DNA of 64,000 nt from Citrobacter portucalensis (GTDB taxonomy: Bacteria; Pseudomonadota; Gammaproteobacteria; Enterobacterales; Enterobacteriaceae). The notes under the pieces are model-generated. The model was not told the origin of the DNA. It was given only the letters and a program-made list of their open reading frames with translations, and ran no database searches. The position numbers and the translations under genes are program-made. The stretch covers positions 124,001 to 188,000 of the forward strand of contig NZ_MVFY01000002.1 of assembly GCF_002042885.1 (NCBI RefSeq), in the 5' to 3' direction. Below, piece by piece: positions 55,230 to 64,000 of the stretch (position 1 is its first letter; the number at the start of each line of letters is the position of its first letter).

Positions 55230-56123
55230 TTAACCGACGATCCCCATATAGCCGTGAATCCCCATATATAAGCCGACCATCGCAATGAGCACACTGGAAA
55301 AATAGGGGGCTTTGCGTGCCATCGTGTTAAATCCGCTCCAGCGTTTGGCCGCCTGCTGCACGCTGATTGCCGCTCCCACGCCCACCGTTACGAGCGTCAG
55401 CGCCAGCCCGAGGCTGAAGCACAGCACCATGGTCGCACCCAGCGTGAAGGCTTTGAGCTGGATGCAAATCAGCAGCACCGTAATGGCGGCTGGGCACGGG
55501 ATAAGCCCGCCGGTCAGACCGAACAGTAATATTTGGCCGTTGGTGACCTCTTTGCCCGCAAAGCGGCGCTGAATATCGGTGGCATGCGCCCGTTCGTGGG
55601 CATCCTGATACTCTTTCGATCCTTCGGTGAGTCCTGCCAGTGCGGCATGGTCGTGATTATGCTCGTGTTCGTGATGATGATGATGATCGTCATCGTGGTC
55701 ATGATGGTGGTGATGGTCATCATGATCATGGTGGTGGTGATGCTCGTGATTGTGGTCGTGATGCGTCTGGGCCAGCCAGTTCTGCTCTCCCTGCCAGGTT
55801 CGCCAGAACATCCAGAATGCGGTCCCGAGAATAATAATCGCCGAGACAAACTGCAGCCAGGGCTCAACGGCCTGGGCAGTAAACGCTTTGCTGATATACA
55901 TCCCGCCGAGCGCAATCAGCCATACCACGGCGGTATGCGACAGCGTTGCTGCCAGCCCCAGCATCACTGCCTGTTTGATGGTCCCCTTAATGGCAATAAT
56001 AAAGGCCGCCATCATCGTCTTGGAATGCCCCGGCTCCAGGCCGTGTAACACACCCAATAGAATCGCGCTGGGAATGAAAAACCAGGCGTTACCTTGCTGA
56101 AGAAGCGTAGAAAACTCACCCAT
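55230..56123 (-). CDS. rcnA: Nickel/cobalt efflux protein RcnA
   Basis: The 297-residue inner-membrane NiCoT-type exporter has HGLEPGHSKTM in the first helix and a very His/Asp-rich cytoplasmic loop (about 118-160) that is longer than in K-12 RcnA (274 residues). It pumps out excess Ni and Co. It is divergent from its repressor gene rcnR; no rcnB follows. Confidence 0.96.
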   Translation of the reverse strand: MGEFSTLLQQGNAWFFIPSAILLGVLHGLEPGHSKTMMAAFIIAIKGTIKQAVMLGLAATLSHTAVVWLIALGGMYISKAFTAQAVEPWLQFVSAIIILGTAFWMFWRTWQGEQNWLAQTHHDHNHEHHHHHDHDDHHHHHDHDDDHHHHHEHEHNHDHAALAGLTEGSKEYQDAHERAHATDIQRRFAGKEVTNGQILLFGLTGGLIPCPAAITVLLICIQLKAFTLGATMVLCFSLGLALTLVTVGVGAAISVQQAAKRWSGFNTMARKAPYFSSVLIAMVGLYMGIHGYMGIVG

Positions 56124-56159
56124 GAGAATGATTCTTAGTTGTTTAATTTCGCCTGATTC

Positions 56160-56194
56160 TACTCCCCCCCAGTATCAAATACTACCCCCCAGTA
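56160..56194. promoter_or_regulatory. Two RcnR operators
   Basis: Two exact TACT-N-CCCCCC-AGTA boxes (56160-56174 with N=C, 56180-56194 with N=A) lie between rcnA and rcnR, spaced 5 bp apart. This matches the known RcnR recognition sequence, with RcnR repressing both genes until Ni or Co binds. Confidence 0.9.
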
Positions 56195-56243
56195 GAATGT
56201 CGATGGTATTGTCCCTACAGCCAGACGTTAAAAAGGTAAAGTT

Positions 56244-56516
56244 ATGTCACATACGATCCGCGACAAACAAAAGCTGAAAGCCCGAACCAGCAAGATTCAG
56301 GGGCAGGTAGCGGCGTTGAAAACCATGCTGGATGAACCGCATGAATGCGCGGCAGTATTGCAGCAAATAGCGGCGATCCGCGGGGCAGTAAACGGATTAA
56401 TGCGTGAAGTGATTAAAGGTCATCTGACCGAGCACATTGTGCATCAGGGCGATGAAATTAAGCGCGAAGAGGATTTGGATGTGGTCCTGAAAGTGCTGGA
56501 TTCGTACATCAAATAA
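56244..56516 (+). CDS. rcnR: Ni/Co-responsive repressor RcnR
   Basis: The 90-residue CsoR/RcnR-family helical repressor has metal ligands near the N-terminus (MSHTIRDK, His3), Cys35 in [12 protein letters not shown] and His60/His64 in [11 protein letters not shown]. Length and sequence match E. coli RcnR. Confidence 0.96.
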   Translation: MSHTIRDKQKLKARTSKIQGQVAALKTMLDEPHECAAVLQQIAAIRGAVNGLMREVIKGHLTEHIVHQGDEIKREEDLDVVLKVLDSYIK

Positions 56517-56520
56517 GTCA

Positions 56521-57292
56521 GTTTAACGGCTCATCCACGTTCAATACCGTCCAGTTAAGCATGTAGGGTGAACATGTGATTCTTTCTCAGGGTTCCGTTC
56601 ACCTCAGCAGTGTTATTTTTCTGAAGCATTGATACCCGTGAACGTGTAAAGGGCGTTCTTCGCCACGCCCTTTACAATCCCGGCTCCCGGCGGGAAAATT
56701 GCCGCTCCGCGGTCCCCTCCGCTTATTCCTCCAGGCTACCGGGTCGGGCGCGAGGAAGCATCCCTGCAAAGCGCGCCCTGAGCCAGCATCCATGCTGGCT
56801 CTCCCGGGCTTACGGAAACACGTCGGCAATTTTCAGCCGGACCAGCCCACACCTCACCATCTGCGTTTTTGGTCTGAACAGCAAAACAGATTTAACTGGA
56901 AATCAGAGCGTTGAAGCGATGACTCGGGTCCGGCTGAAAATCGATGAGGAGTTGACGTCTGACCGGGGCTGTCCGCAGGGATGCGGACAGAGGGGACGGG
57001 CTGCATGGACGCAGGCTCGGCCCCGACCCGACAGGCAGACGGCATAAGACGAATGAATCGCGTAGCGACGATTTTCCCGCCGGGAGCCTGGGTTGCAAGG
57101 GAGGCGGCGGTGAGCCTCCCTTGCACGTTCACAGGAATCGGTGCTTCAGAGAAACGATGAACATGAGGTGAACGGAACCCTTCTCTGAGATAGCATGTTC
57201 ATTACTTCCGCCAACACAGGTTGAAACTTTCTGAAATTGAGTCGTTAACTGAACGACATCGCACCCACTTTCAGGAGAATGAGCCGTTAAAC
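56521..57292. repeat. Non-coding inverted pair of structured 280-bp repeats
   Basis: The 784-bp gap between rcnR and yqeG has no gene. Two related units face each other: 56566-56843 and 56927-57203 (on the opposite strand). Shared blocks include GGGTTCCGTTCACCTCA, TGAACGTG, GGCTCCCGGCGGGAAAAT and ATTTTCAGCCGGACC. Each unit has a long perfect hairpin at the same place, GTAAAGGGCG/CGCCCTTTAC in one and TGCAAGGGAGGC/GCCTCCCTTGCA in the other: same shape, different bases. The whole is flanked by the 14-bp inverted repeat GTTTAACGGCTCAT. I do not recognise the family. Confidence 0.75.
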
Positions 57293-57300
57293 AACACGTT

Positions 57301-58530
57301 CTAGCCAAAAAACATCACAGATACGCACAGCAGACCGACAATCAGGGTGATCAGATTACCCACTGAACGGTACGGCTTCAGCGCCGGGATCAGATAGGTA
57401 GACAATGTCGGCATGATAAACAGAATCATGGCAATCAGCGGGCCGCTTATCGCGTAAATCATTGAAATGGCATTAGGATTAATGTAGCAGATGATAAACG
57501 TGATAGCCGAGACCAGCATGATGGACAGAGCGCGGTTAAAGGCCCGGCTTTTCTTCACACCCACCTGATGCAACGACGTTTTTACTACCTCCGTTGCCCC
57601 TTCAATCACGCCAAAGTAGGTGCCGAGGAATGATTTTGACATCGCGACAACGGCAACGATGATCCCGGAAATCGACAGCCATGCCGGTGCGTTTGGCATC
57701 ATCGACAGCGCGGAAAGAATCGTCACGCCTTCATTTTTCGCGTCTTCGATATAGTTTGTCGGAATCGAAAGCAAGCAGCTGAAGACGAAAAACAGTACGC
57801 TCAGGCAGATGATGACGTAGGCTACCTTCATGATTTTTTTGCATTTACCCATGGCCTGCTCGCCGTATTTCTCTCGTCTGTCGATGGCGAACGTAGAGAT
57901 AATTGGCGTATGGCTAAAAGCGAAAACCATCACGGGAATAGATATCCAAACCTGATGAAGCGTGTGCTGATCGAAAGACATCTGGCCGGTGAGTAGCGTT
58001 GGCTGCCAGCTTCCGGTCAGGTAGAGCGAAAGGAACAAAAAGTACGCGATGAGCGGGAACACCAAAAAGCCCATGACCCGAATAGTGGCTTGTCGGCCCA
58101 TCAGAAAAATCAGGTTCAGCACCAGCACCACGCCAAGGCTGACCAACATGCGGATCCGCAGATCGATAGTGATATGTTTTGCCAGCTGTTCAGTGAGTGA
58201 ATTGGTTATCGCTACGGCGTAGATCAGCACCACCACAAAGAAGGCAATAAAATAGAGGGTGGTGATCAGGCTGCCAATCTTCTTGCCGTAGTAGTGGGTA
58301 ACCGCGCCAGTGATCCCTTCACCAGCCGACGTTTTTGAGGACAGGATAAACTGACACAGCGCCTTGTGCGGCCAGTAGGTTAAAGGCCAGGCGACGAGTG
58401 CGGTGATAAACAATACCACCGCGCCTGCAGAACCCAGCTGTATGGGTAGGAATAGGGTTCCTGCGCCGACGGCAGTCCCATATAGTGCGAAGCTCCAGAG
58501 AGTCTCTTCTTTTGACCAAAATTTCGACAT
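57301..58530 (-). CDS. yqeG: HAAAP-family amino acid permease YqeG
   Basis: The 409-residue transporter with about 11 helices is near-identical in pattern to E. coli YqeG (ETLWSFALYGTAVGAGTLFL, VMVFAFSHTPIISTFAIDRREKYG). It belongs to the SdaC/TdcC serine-threonine group; its own substrate in E. coli was reported as serine/threonine-type amino acids, with low certainty here. Confidence 0.92.
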   Translation of the reverse strand: MSKFWSKEETLWSFALYGTAVGAGTLFLPIQLGSAGAVVLFITALVAWPLTYWPHKALCQFILSSKTSAGEGITGAVTHYYGKKIGSLITTLYFIAFFVVVLIYAVAITNSLTEQLAKHITIDLRIRMLVSLGVVLVLNLIFLMGRQATIRVMGFLVFPLIAYFLFLSLYLTGSWQPTLLTGQMSFDQHTLHQVWISIPVMVFAFSHTPIISTFAIDRREKYGEQAMGKCKKIMKVAYVIICLSVLFFVFSCLLSIPTNYIEDAKNEGVTILSALSMMPNAPAWLSISGIIVAVVAMSKSFLGTYFGVIEGATEVVKTSLHQVGVKKSRAFNRALSIMLVSAITFIICYINPNAISMIYAISGPLIAMILFIMPTLSTYLIPALKPYRSVGNLITLIVGLLCVSVMFFG

Positions 58531-58672
58531 TATTTGAACGTATCAACTATAAAATAAACAAAAAGAAGCGCAATTTACCACAAATGGCAGGGGCTGGGGG
58601 AGGTGTGAACAAGAGGGCGAGTGAATGGGACAATAGCCGGAACCGAGAAGATTCCGACTATTATTTTAATTA

Positions 58673-59128
58673 TCAGGCAGTAACGCGCTGCTGGCGGCGC
58701 TTCATAACGCGCTCGCGTAACGTGTCATAAGCCCAGTTATAGAACATGGTGTACGGCAGGAAGAACAGGAAGAAACCTATTTCCAGCGTGAATGCCTGAA
58801 CCAGGCTGACGTTCAGCACATACGCCACGATGCTCACCCCGATCACAATAAAACCGCTCTCGAAGCCTAAGGCGTGAAATGCTCGCACTTTCGCCGTACG
58901 TTTTACCAGGTGTGACGGCCACAAACGGTCAAACAGGGCGTTATAAATGATATTCCAGATCATCGCTGTGGTGGCGAGAAGAATGGTCAGTCCGCCCATT
59001 TCCAGCACCGAGCGCTGCATCAACCATGCGGTGGTTGGTGCGAGGATCGCGGTGGCAATGCCTTCAAAGCAGACGGCATGAAAAATACGCTCCACTAACG
59101 AGCGGCGTTGGACAGTGTCGTGTTGCAT
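58673..59128 (-). CDS. PACE-family efflux protein
   Basis: This 151-residue protein has four membrane helices in two tandem bacterial transmembrane pair domains (RRSLVERIFHAVCFEGIATA..., KVRAFHALGFESGFIVIG...). The conserved Glu in the first helix and the NALFDRLWP and YNWAYDTLRER motifs are those of AceI-type exporters, which expel chlorhexidine, acriflavine or short diamines. It is divergent from a LysR gene that probably regulates it. Confidence 0.88.
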   Translation of the reverse strand: MQHDTVQRRSLVERIFHAVCFEGIATAILAPTTAWLMQRSVLEMGGLTILLATTAMIWNIIYNALFDRLWPSHLVKRTAKVRAFHALGFESGFIVIGVSIVAYVLNVSLVQAFTLEIGFFLFFLPYTMFYNWAYDTLRERVMKRRQQRVTA

Positions 59129-59229
59129 AACCTAAAACCTTCTTTGATGCCCGGATAACGGAATGGTGGCAATTTTATCGTTTTATGTGATATCTAAAAG
59201 ATAGTATCCATCGATAAAGTAGATAGCTC

Positions 59230-60114
59230 ATGCGTTATTCTCCTGAAGCATTAACGGCATTTGTGGAGACCGTTTCCTGCGGTTCATTTTCTGCGGCGGC
59301 CCGGCGGCTACGTAAAAGCCAATCCACTATCAGTACGGCCATTGCGCATCTGGAAGCCGATCTTGGTTTTGCGCTGTTTGACCGCTCATCCCGCCAGCCA
59401 ACGCTGACCGAGGAAGGTAAGCGGGTGTTGGGCTATGTGCAGGCTATTCTGACGGCCAGCGAACGTCTCGATGAGGCGGCGATCTCGCTGTCGGGGGAAA
59501 CTGAGGCGCGTCTGACCTTTGTGCTGTCTGACACGCTGCATCCGGATGTGCTGGAAGAGTTGATGGTGCAGTTTGATCGCAAGTTTCCCCATACCGAGTT
59601 TGAATGCCTGATTGGTGAAGATGAAGACGTGATCGATCTGCTGCAAAAAGGACGTGCTCAGGTGGGGTTGATCGAGGCGCGGGAAGATTACCCGACCGAC
59701 ATGGGCGTTACGCGTCTGCCGATGCAAACCTGGATGGGATTATACGTTGCAGCGTCGCATCCGCTCGCGGCTCAAGAAAAACTGCAGTGGGAGCAGCTAC
59801 ACACCTGGCGCGAGCTGCGTTTGAATACCTATCTGGAAAGCGGCACCAACGTGGCGCGCGGCCCCGTCTGGTCTGCTCCTAACTATCTGTTATTGCTAAG
59901 TATGGCTGTTCAGGGATTCGGCTGGTGCGTGCTCCCTTGTGCGCTGGTGGAGGAGTTTGCGGCAGAAAAACCACTGGTGCAATTAAAGATGCCTGGCTGG
60001 CCAAAGGCTATCTCTATCGATCTGTTGTGGAATAAGAAATCACCGCCTGGTGTGGCAGGAAGCTGGTTGCGTGACCATTTACAGCAGAGTGGCGTTCAGA
60101 TGACCAATAAGTGA
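59230..60114 (+). CDS. LysR-family regulator next to the PACE gene
   Basis: The 294-residue protein has an N-terminal helix-turn-helix (GSFSAAARRLRKSQSTISTAIAH... region, about 15-45) and a periplasmic-binding-like effector domain. LysR genes divergent from aceI-like genes typically activate them. The ribosome site is poor. No close named E. coli gene is recognised. Confidence 0.85.
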   Translation: MRYSPEALTAFVETVSCGSFSAAARRLRKSQSTISTAIAHLEADLGFALFDRSSRQPTLTEEGKRVLGYVQAILTASERLDEAAISLSGETEARLTFVLSDTLHPDVLEELMVQFDRKFPHTEFECLIGEDEDVIDLLQKGRAQVGLIEAREDYPTDMGVTRLPMQTWMGLYVAASHPLAAQEKLQWEQLHTWRELRLNTYLESGTNVARGPVWSAPNYLLLLSMAVQGFGWCVLPCALVEEFAAEKPLVQLKMPGWPKAISIDLLWNKKSPPGVAGSWLRDHLQQSGVQMTNK

Positions 60115-60216
60115 TACGAATTTCCTTTGTGATAAAAATCACCGTTTTTAAACAACCTTGATAACTATTTTTAACAATCATCTACTATTGCGGTGTTATT
60201 TTGCGCTGAGGTAGTG

Positions 60217-61395
60217 ATGAAAGAGGTTGTGATCGTCGGGGCATTAAGGACACCGATTGGCTGCTTCCAGGGGACGCTGGCGCGCCACTCTGCCGTTGAG
60301 TTAGGCAGCATGGTGGTCAAGGCGTTACTGGAACGCACGGGCGTGGACGTTCACGCTGTGGATGAAGTGATCCTCGGACAGGTGCTTACCGCAGGTGCCG
60401 GGCAGAACCCTGCGCGTCAGTCTGCCATCAATGGTGGGCTACCCAATACCGTTTCCGCCATCACCATTAACGATGTCTGTGGCTCGGGTCTGAAAGCGCT
60501 GCATCTGGCGACCCAGGCTATCCAGTGTGGCGAAGCCGACATTGTGATTGCGGGCGGGCAAGAGAATATGAGCCGTGCACCGCATGTCCTTACCGATAGC
60601 CGCACTGGCGCACAGCTGGGGAACAGCCAACTGGTCGACAGCCTGGTACATGACGGTCTGTGGGATGCCTTCAACGATTATCACATGGGCGTTACCGCGG
60701 AAAACCTGGCGCGAGAATACGGAATCAGCCGCGAATTGCAGGATGCCTACGCGCTGCACTCGCAGCACAAAGCGCGGATGGCAATTGATGCCGGACGCTT
60801 TAAAGATGAAATCGTGCCGGTGGTAACACAGCGTAACGGGCAATCGTTCGTGGTGGATACCGACGAACAACCGCGTACCGATGCCAGCGCCGAGGGGCTG
60901 GCGCGTCTGGATCCTACCTTTGACAGACTCGGTTCGGTAACGGCGGGTAACGCGTCATCCATCAACGACGGTGCCGCTGCGGTGATGATGATGAGCGAGG
61001 CCAAGGCGCAGGAACTTAACTTACCTGTGTTGGCTCGTATTCGCGCCTTTGCCAGCGTCGGAGTCGACCCTGCGCTCATGGGGATTGCGCCAGTGTATGC
61101 AACGCGCCGCTGCCTTGAGCGCGTGGGCTGGCAACTGGCTGATGTTGATCTTATCGAAGCTAATGAGGCCTTCGCCGCGCAGGCATTATCCGTTGGGAAA
61201 ATGCTGGAGTGGGATGAACGGCGGGTGAATGTGAACGGCGGGGCCATTGCGCTCGGCCATCCGATTGGCGCTTCTGGCTGTCGTATTCTGGTTTCGCTGG
61301 TACATGAAATGGTGAAACGTCGGGCGCACAAGGGCCTGGCAACACTGTGTATTGGTGGTGGTCAGGGGGTGGCGCTCGCTATCGAACGAGACTAA
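60217..61395 (+). CDS. yqeF: Acetyl-CoA acetyltransferase YqeF
   Basis: ATG 60217 behind GAGG gives 392 residues, close to E. coli YqeF (393). The thiolase active-site cysteines are in NDVCGSGLKALH and GHPIGASGCRIL, with the His in the same GHP motif. It condenses or cleaves acetoacetyl-CoA; the physiological role of the AtoB paralogue is unclear. Confidence 0.94.
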   Translation: MKEVVIVGALRTPIGCFQGTLARHSAVELGSMVVKALLERTGVDVHAVDEVILGQVLTAGAGQNPARQSAINGGLPNTVSAITINDVCGSGLKALHLATQAIQCGEADIVIAGGQENMSRAPHVLTDSRTGAQLGNSQLVDSLVHDGLWDAFNDYHMGVTAENLAREYGISRELQDAYALHSQHKARMAIDAGRFKDEIVPVVTQRNGQSFVVDTDEQPRTDASAEGLARLDPTFDRLGSVTAGNASSINDGAAAVMMMSEAKAQELNLPVLARIRAFASVGVDPALMGIAPVYATRRCLERVGWQLADVDLIEANEAFAAQALSVGKMLEWDERRVNVNGGAIALGHPIGASGCRILVSLVHEMVKRRAHKGLATLCIGGGQGVALAIERD

Positions 61396-61402
61396 TCCCC
61401 GT

Positions 61403-61588
61403 CATACTTCAAGCTGCATGTGCGTTGGCTTTACTCGCTCACCCCAGTCACGTACTTATGTACGCTCCGGGGAATTCGCTGCGTCGCCGCGTGATTCGGC
61501 CTTACGGCCTCACCCCTTCGGGGCCAGCGCAAGCGCTGTTCAAAACGGCCGGGAAGTTTTGTCCTGCAACTCGAATTATTTAGGGTAT
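61403..61588. repeat. Dispersed enterobacterial repeat downstream of yqeF
   Basis: The sequence from ATACTTCAAGCTGCATG to TGCAACTCGAATTATTTAG resembles a repeat scattered in Salmonella, Klebsiella and Citrobacter chromosomes, recognisable by CACCCCAGTCACGTAC, a TACTTATGTA palindrome and GGGGAATTCGCT. Its ends are roughly inverted copies of each other. No coding capacity is convincing. Confidence 0.6.
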
Positions 61589-61639
61589 ATATTTTTCCTC
61601 TCGAACAGTTTTCTGCCGTGTTATCTCTTCCTCTATAAA

Positions 61640-61660
61640 AAAGCCCTCCAACAGGAGGGC
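61640..61660 (-). terminator. Minus-strand terminator between yqeF and kduI
   Basis: GCCCTCC and GGAGGGC (61643-61660) form a 7-bp stem; read on the minus strand it is followed by TTTTTT. No minus-strand gene is known here, so it may end a small RNA starting near 61670-61700. Confidence 0.55.
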
Positions 61661-61702
61661 AAGGCCAGTTACAGAAACATACACTCTAAACCCTGCCAAC
61701 AT

Positions 61703-61721
61703 ATCAAAACGTTGTTTCATT
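61703..61721. promoter_or_regulatory. KdgR-like box, distal
   Basis: ATCAAAACGTTGTTTCATT agrees at most positions with the KdgR palindrome (AATGAAACATTGTTTCATT type). It is 340 bp before kduI. Confidence 0.5.
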
Positions 61722-61892
61722 TCATGTGATTGATAGCGCACTTTGTTAGAAAAGGTGTGTGAATGACGTATGAGCCTGGCTGTATTTTCAATATCTTATC
61801 CCTGCCACTAATGATCTACTCTTTTGTGTTTTTATCTATCTAATTGTTTTAAGTGATTTTATTGAAACCATTTTGCGATTTATATGCGCTAG

Positions 61893-61908
61893 CGTGATCG
61901 CACTTACA
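61893..61908. promoter_or_regulatory. CRP-like site upstream of kduI
   Basis: CGTGA-N6-TTACA matches 8 of 10 core bases of TGTGA-N6-TCACA. With the KdgR-like box 25 bp downstream it fits catabolite-controlled pectin and hexuronate genes. Confidence 0.5.
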
Positions 61909-61932
61909 CTTTTGATAATAAGATGCGTAAAA

Positions 61933-61951
61933 AGTGAAACATCGTTTTAGT
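61933..61951. promoter_or_regulatory. KdgR-like box, proximal to kduI
   Basis: AGTGAAACATCGTTTTAGT keeps the central GAAACAT-CGTTT of the KdgR operator and lies where the kduI promoter is expected. Confidence 0.6.
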
Positions 61952-62062
61952 TATAATTGAAAACACATTCAGGGAGGGATATCATGAGCGCATAAGATAA
62001 AACGGAACAGCGTTTTGCTATTCGTTTAAGCATTCACGGTCAATTTATCACTGGAGGTAAAT

Positions 62063-62899
62063 GTGGACGTAAGACAAAGCATCCATAGTGCGCATGCGAA
62101 AACCCTGGACACTCAGGGGCTGCGTAATGAGTTTTTGGTCGAAGAAGTGTTTGTCGCAGATGAATACACCATGGTCTACAGCCACATCGACCGCATCATT
62201 GTTGGCGGCATTATGCCAGTGGCCAAAACCGTCTCTGTGGGTGGCGAAGTCGGCAAACAGCTGGGCGTAACCTATTTCCTCGAACGTCGTGAGCTGGGTG
62301 TGATCAATATCGGCGGCCCGGGCACGATTACCGTTGACGGCCAGTGCTATGAAATTGGTCATCGCGACGCGCTGTACGTCGGAAAAGGGGCAAAAGAAGT
62401 GGTATTCGCCAGTATTGATACGGCGAAACCGGCGAAGTTTTACTACAACTGCGCGCCGGCACACACGACTTACCCAACTAAGAAAGTCACGCCTGCAGAC
62501 GTTGCGCCAGTGACGCTGGGCGATAACCTCACCAGTAACCGTCGTACCATCAACAAATACTTTGTGCCGGATGTTCTGGAAACCTGCCAGTTGAGCATGG
62601 GTCTGACTGAACTGGCACCGGGTAACCTATGGAACACCATGCCGTGTCATACCCATGAACGTCGTATGGAAGTCTATTTCTATTTCAATATGGAAGAAGA
62701 CACCTGCGTCTTCCACATGATGGGTCAGCCTCAGGAAACGCGTCATATTGTGATGCACAACGAGCAGGCGGTGATTTCTCCGAGCTGGTCTATTCACTCC
62801 GGTGTCGGCACAAAAGCTTATACGTTCATTTGGGGCATGGTCGGCGAAAACCAGGTCTTTGATGATATGGACCATGTTGCAGTAAAAGATCTGCGCTAG
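62063..62899 (+). CDS. kduI: 5-dehydro-4-deoxy-D-glucuronate isomerase KduI
   Basis: A GTG start at 62063 behind GGAGG gives 278 residues, identical in length to E. coli KduI. This cupin isomerase has the zinc-site cluster [15 protein letters not shown] and [16 protein letters not shown]. It converts 4-deoxy-L-threo-5-hexosulose uronate from pectin or glycosaminoglycan breakdown, feeding KduD. Confidence 0.97.
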   Translation: MDVRQSIHSAHAKTLDTQGLRNEFLVEEVFVADEYTMVYSHIDRIIVGGIMPVAKTVSVGGEVGKQLGVTYFLERRELGVINIGGPGTITVDGQCYEIGHRDALYVGKGAKEVVFASIDTAKPAKFYYNCAPAHTTYPTKKVTPADVAPVTLGDNLTSNRRTINKYFVPDVLETCQLSMGLTELAPGNLWNTMPCHTHERRMEVYFYFNMEEDTCVFHMMGQPQETRHIVMHNEQAVISPSWSIHSGVGTKAYTFIWGMVGENQVFDDMDHVAVKDLR

Positions 62900-62956
62900 T
62901 TGCGGGCGACAGCCGTGCCTGTTGCGGCGGGCATTATAAAAAATTAAGGATTTACA

Positions 62957-63718
62957 ATGATTTTGAATGCATTCTCTCTTGAAGGTAAAGTCGCCGTTGT
63001 GACCGGTTGTGACACAGGTTTGGGTCAGGGTATGGCGCTGGGTCTGGCTGAAGCGGGCTGCGATATCGTCGGTATCAACATTGTTGAACCGACAGAAACC
63101 ATCGAACGCGTGACCGCATTGGGCCGCCGTTTTTTAAGCCTGACCGCCGATCTGCGTCAAATCGATGGTATTCCGGCACTGCTGGAGCGCGCAGTGGCAG
63201 AATTCGGCCATATCGATATTCTGGTCAACAACGCGGGTCTTATCCGTCGTGACGATGCGATCGACTTCAGCGAAAAAGACTGGGATGACGTGATGAACCT
63301 GAACATTAAGAGCGTGTTCTTTATGTCTCAGGCCGCGGCGAAGCACTTTATCGCTCAGGGTAACGGCGGCAAAATTATCAATATCGCCTCTATGCTTTCC
63401 TTCCAGGGCGGGATCCGCGTGCCGTCTTACACCGCATCTAAAAGCGGCGTAATGGGTGTTACCCGTCTGATGGCGAACGAGTGGGCAAAACATAACATCA
63501 ACGTCAACGCGATTGCACCGGGTTACATGGCGACGAATAACACTCAACAGCTGCGTGCTGATGAGCAACGTAGCGCAGAGATCCTCGATCGTATCCCGGC
63601 GGGTCGTTGGGGTCTGCCGAGCGATCTGATGGGGCCTGTCGTGTTCCTGGCGTCCAGCGCATCTGACTATATCAACGGCTATACCGTTGCAGTAGATGGC
63701 GGCTGGCTGGCACGTTAA
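62957..63718 (+). CDS. kduD: 2-deoxy-D-gluconate 3-dehydrogenase KduD
   Basis: The 253-residue SDR enzyme has the cofactor motif TGCDTGLGQG, NNAG, and catalytic YTASKSG. It reduces 2,5-diketo-3-deoxygluconate to 2-keto-3-deoxygluconate with NADH. It lies 57 bp after kduI in one operon. Confidence 0.97.
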   Translation: MILNAFSLEGKVAVVTGCDTGLGQGMALGLAEAGCDIVGINIVEPTETIERVTALGRRFLSLTADLRQIDGIPALLERAVAEFGHIDILVNNAGLIRRDDAIDFSEKDWDDVMNLNIKSVFFMSQAAAKHFIAQGNGGKIINIASMLSFQGGIRVPSYTASKSGVMGVTRLMANEWAKHNINVNAIAPGYMATNNTQQLRADEQRSAEILDRIPAGRWGLPSDLMGPVVFLASSASDYINGYTVAVDGGWLAR

Positions 63719-63740
63719 TTCGCTTTCCTGAACCGTCAAA

Positions 63741-63766
63741 CCCTGCCCTCTGGCAGGGTTTTTTTA
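63741..63766 (+). terminator. Terminator after kduD
   Basis: A perfect 7-bp stem, CCCTGCC with GGCAGGG, and a 4-base loop are followed by TTTTTTT. The last 230 bp of the window are A/T rich with no gene start that I can support. Confidence 0.9.
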
Positions 63767-64000
63767 TATTCGGATCATTAAAATCCATATTGTGGTTATA
63801 AATTATTCCATATTAAATTTCATACGTATAAATTTATTGTTTTTAATATTCTTTAATATCAATGAATTAAATTTAATTGAGTGATTGTCGGTAAATTTTA
63901 AAATTGGAATATCCATCACATAACCATGTGGTGTAGCTATTTAATCCATGTTTTTGCCGTTTCCCGCCTGACGCTTCCTGCAAGGGATCCCTTACTTTCA

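Noticed and set aside
56854..57132. Open frames inside the inverted repeat pair
   Set aside because: They arise from the G/C-rich palindromes; no ribosome sites, and the two units do not conserve a frame.

Overview
This window is chromosomal DNA from an enterobacterium close to Escherichia and Salmonella, most likely Citrobacter. Nearly every backbone protein closely resembles an E. coli K-12 protein, and many gaps hold REP/BIME palindromes. The species call is an inference: E. coli-type synteny around argP, serA, gcvTHP, ubiHI and prfB-lysS is combined with a pga operon beside glyU and a yahB-yahJ cluster, neither of which is at this place in K-12.

Layout. From 1 to 30,530 lies conserved backbone: scpA (partial), argP, rpiA, serA, fau, 6S RNA, zapA, the ygfB-pepP-ubiH-ubiI operon, the glycine cleavage operon gcvTHP, ygfF, bglA with an RpiR-type regulator, yqfB, trhA, ygfZ, sdhE-cptA, fldB, xerD-dsbC-recJ-prfB-lysS (prfB carries its programmed frameshift), idi and the murein hydrolase activator ygeR.

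At 30,606-30,679 is tRNA-Gly(CCC), glyU. A 6.3-kb element is integrated in its 3' end, bounded by a 17-bp direct repeat (30,663 and 36,990). It encodes a tyrosine integrase, a DUF4145 zinc-ribbon protein, a KilA-N protein, several small unknown proteins and a 328-residue protein that looks capsid-like. It also carries two pairs of T7/T3-type phage RNA polymerase promoters, each pair with the same 27-bp spacing, and I found only one GATC in the whole element. It has no RNA polymerase, terminase, portal or tail genes. My reading is a satellite that depends on a T7-like (Autographiviridae-type) helper phage; this is the most interesting part of the window.

From 37,041 onward the DNA is accessory or variable: a GNAT acetyltransferase, pgaABCD (poly-N-acetylglucosamine export and synthesis), yjdI-yjdJ, and yahB divergent from an operon yahD-yahE-yahF-yahG-permease-yahI-yahJ. 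That operon looks like a carbamoyl-transfer catabolic pathway: an FdrA-like transcarbamylase set, a carbamate kinase that would make ATP, a nucleobase-type permease and an amidohydrolase. Next come the divergent nickel/cobalt pair rcnA/rcnR with two exact RcnR boxes, a 770-bp non-coding inverted pair of structured repeats, yqeG, a PACE efflux gene with a divergent LysR regulator, yqeF, and kduI-kduD behind KdgR-like and CRP-like sites.
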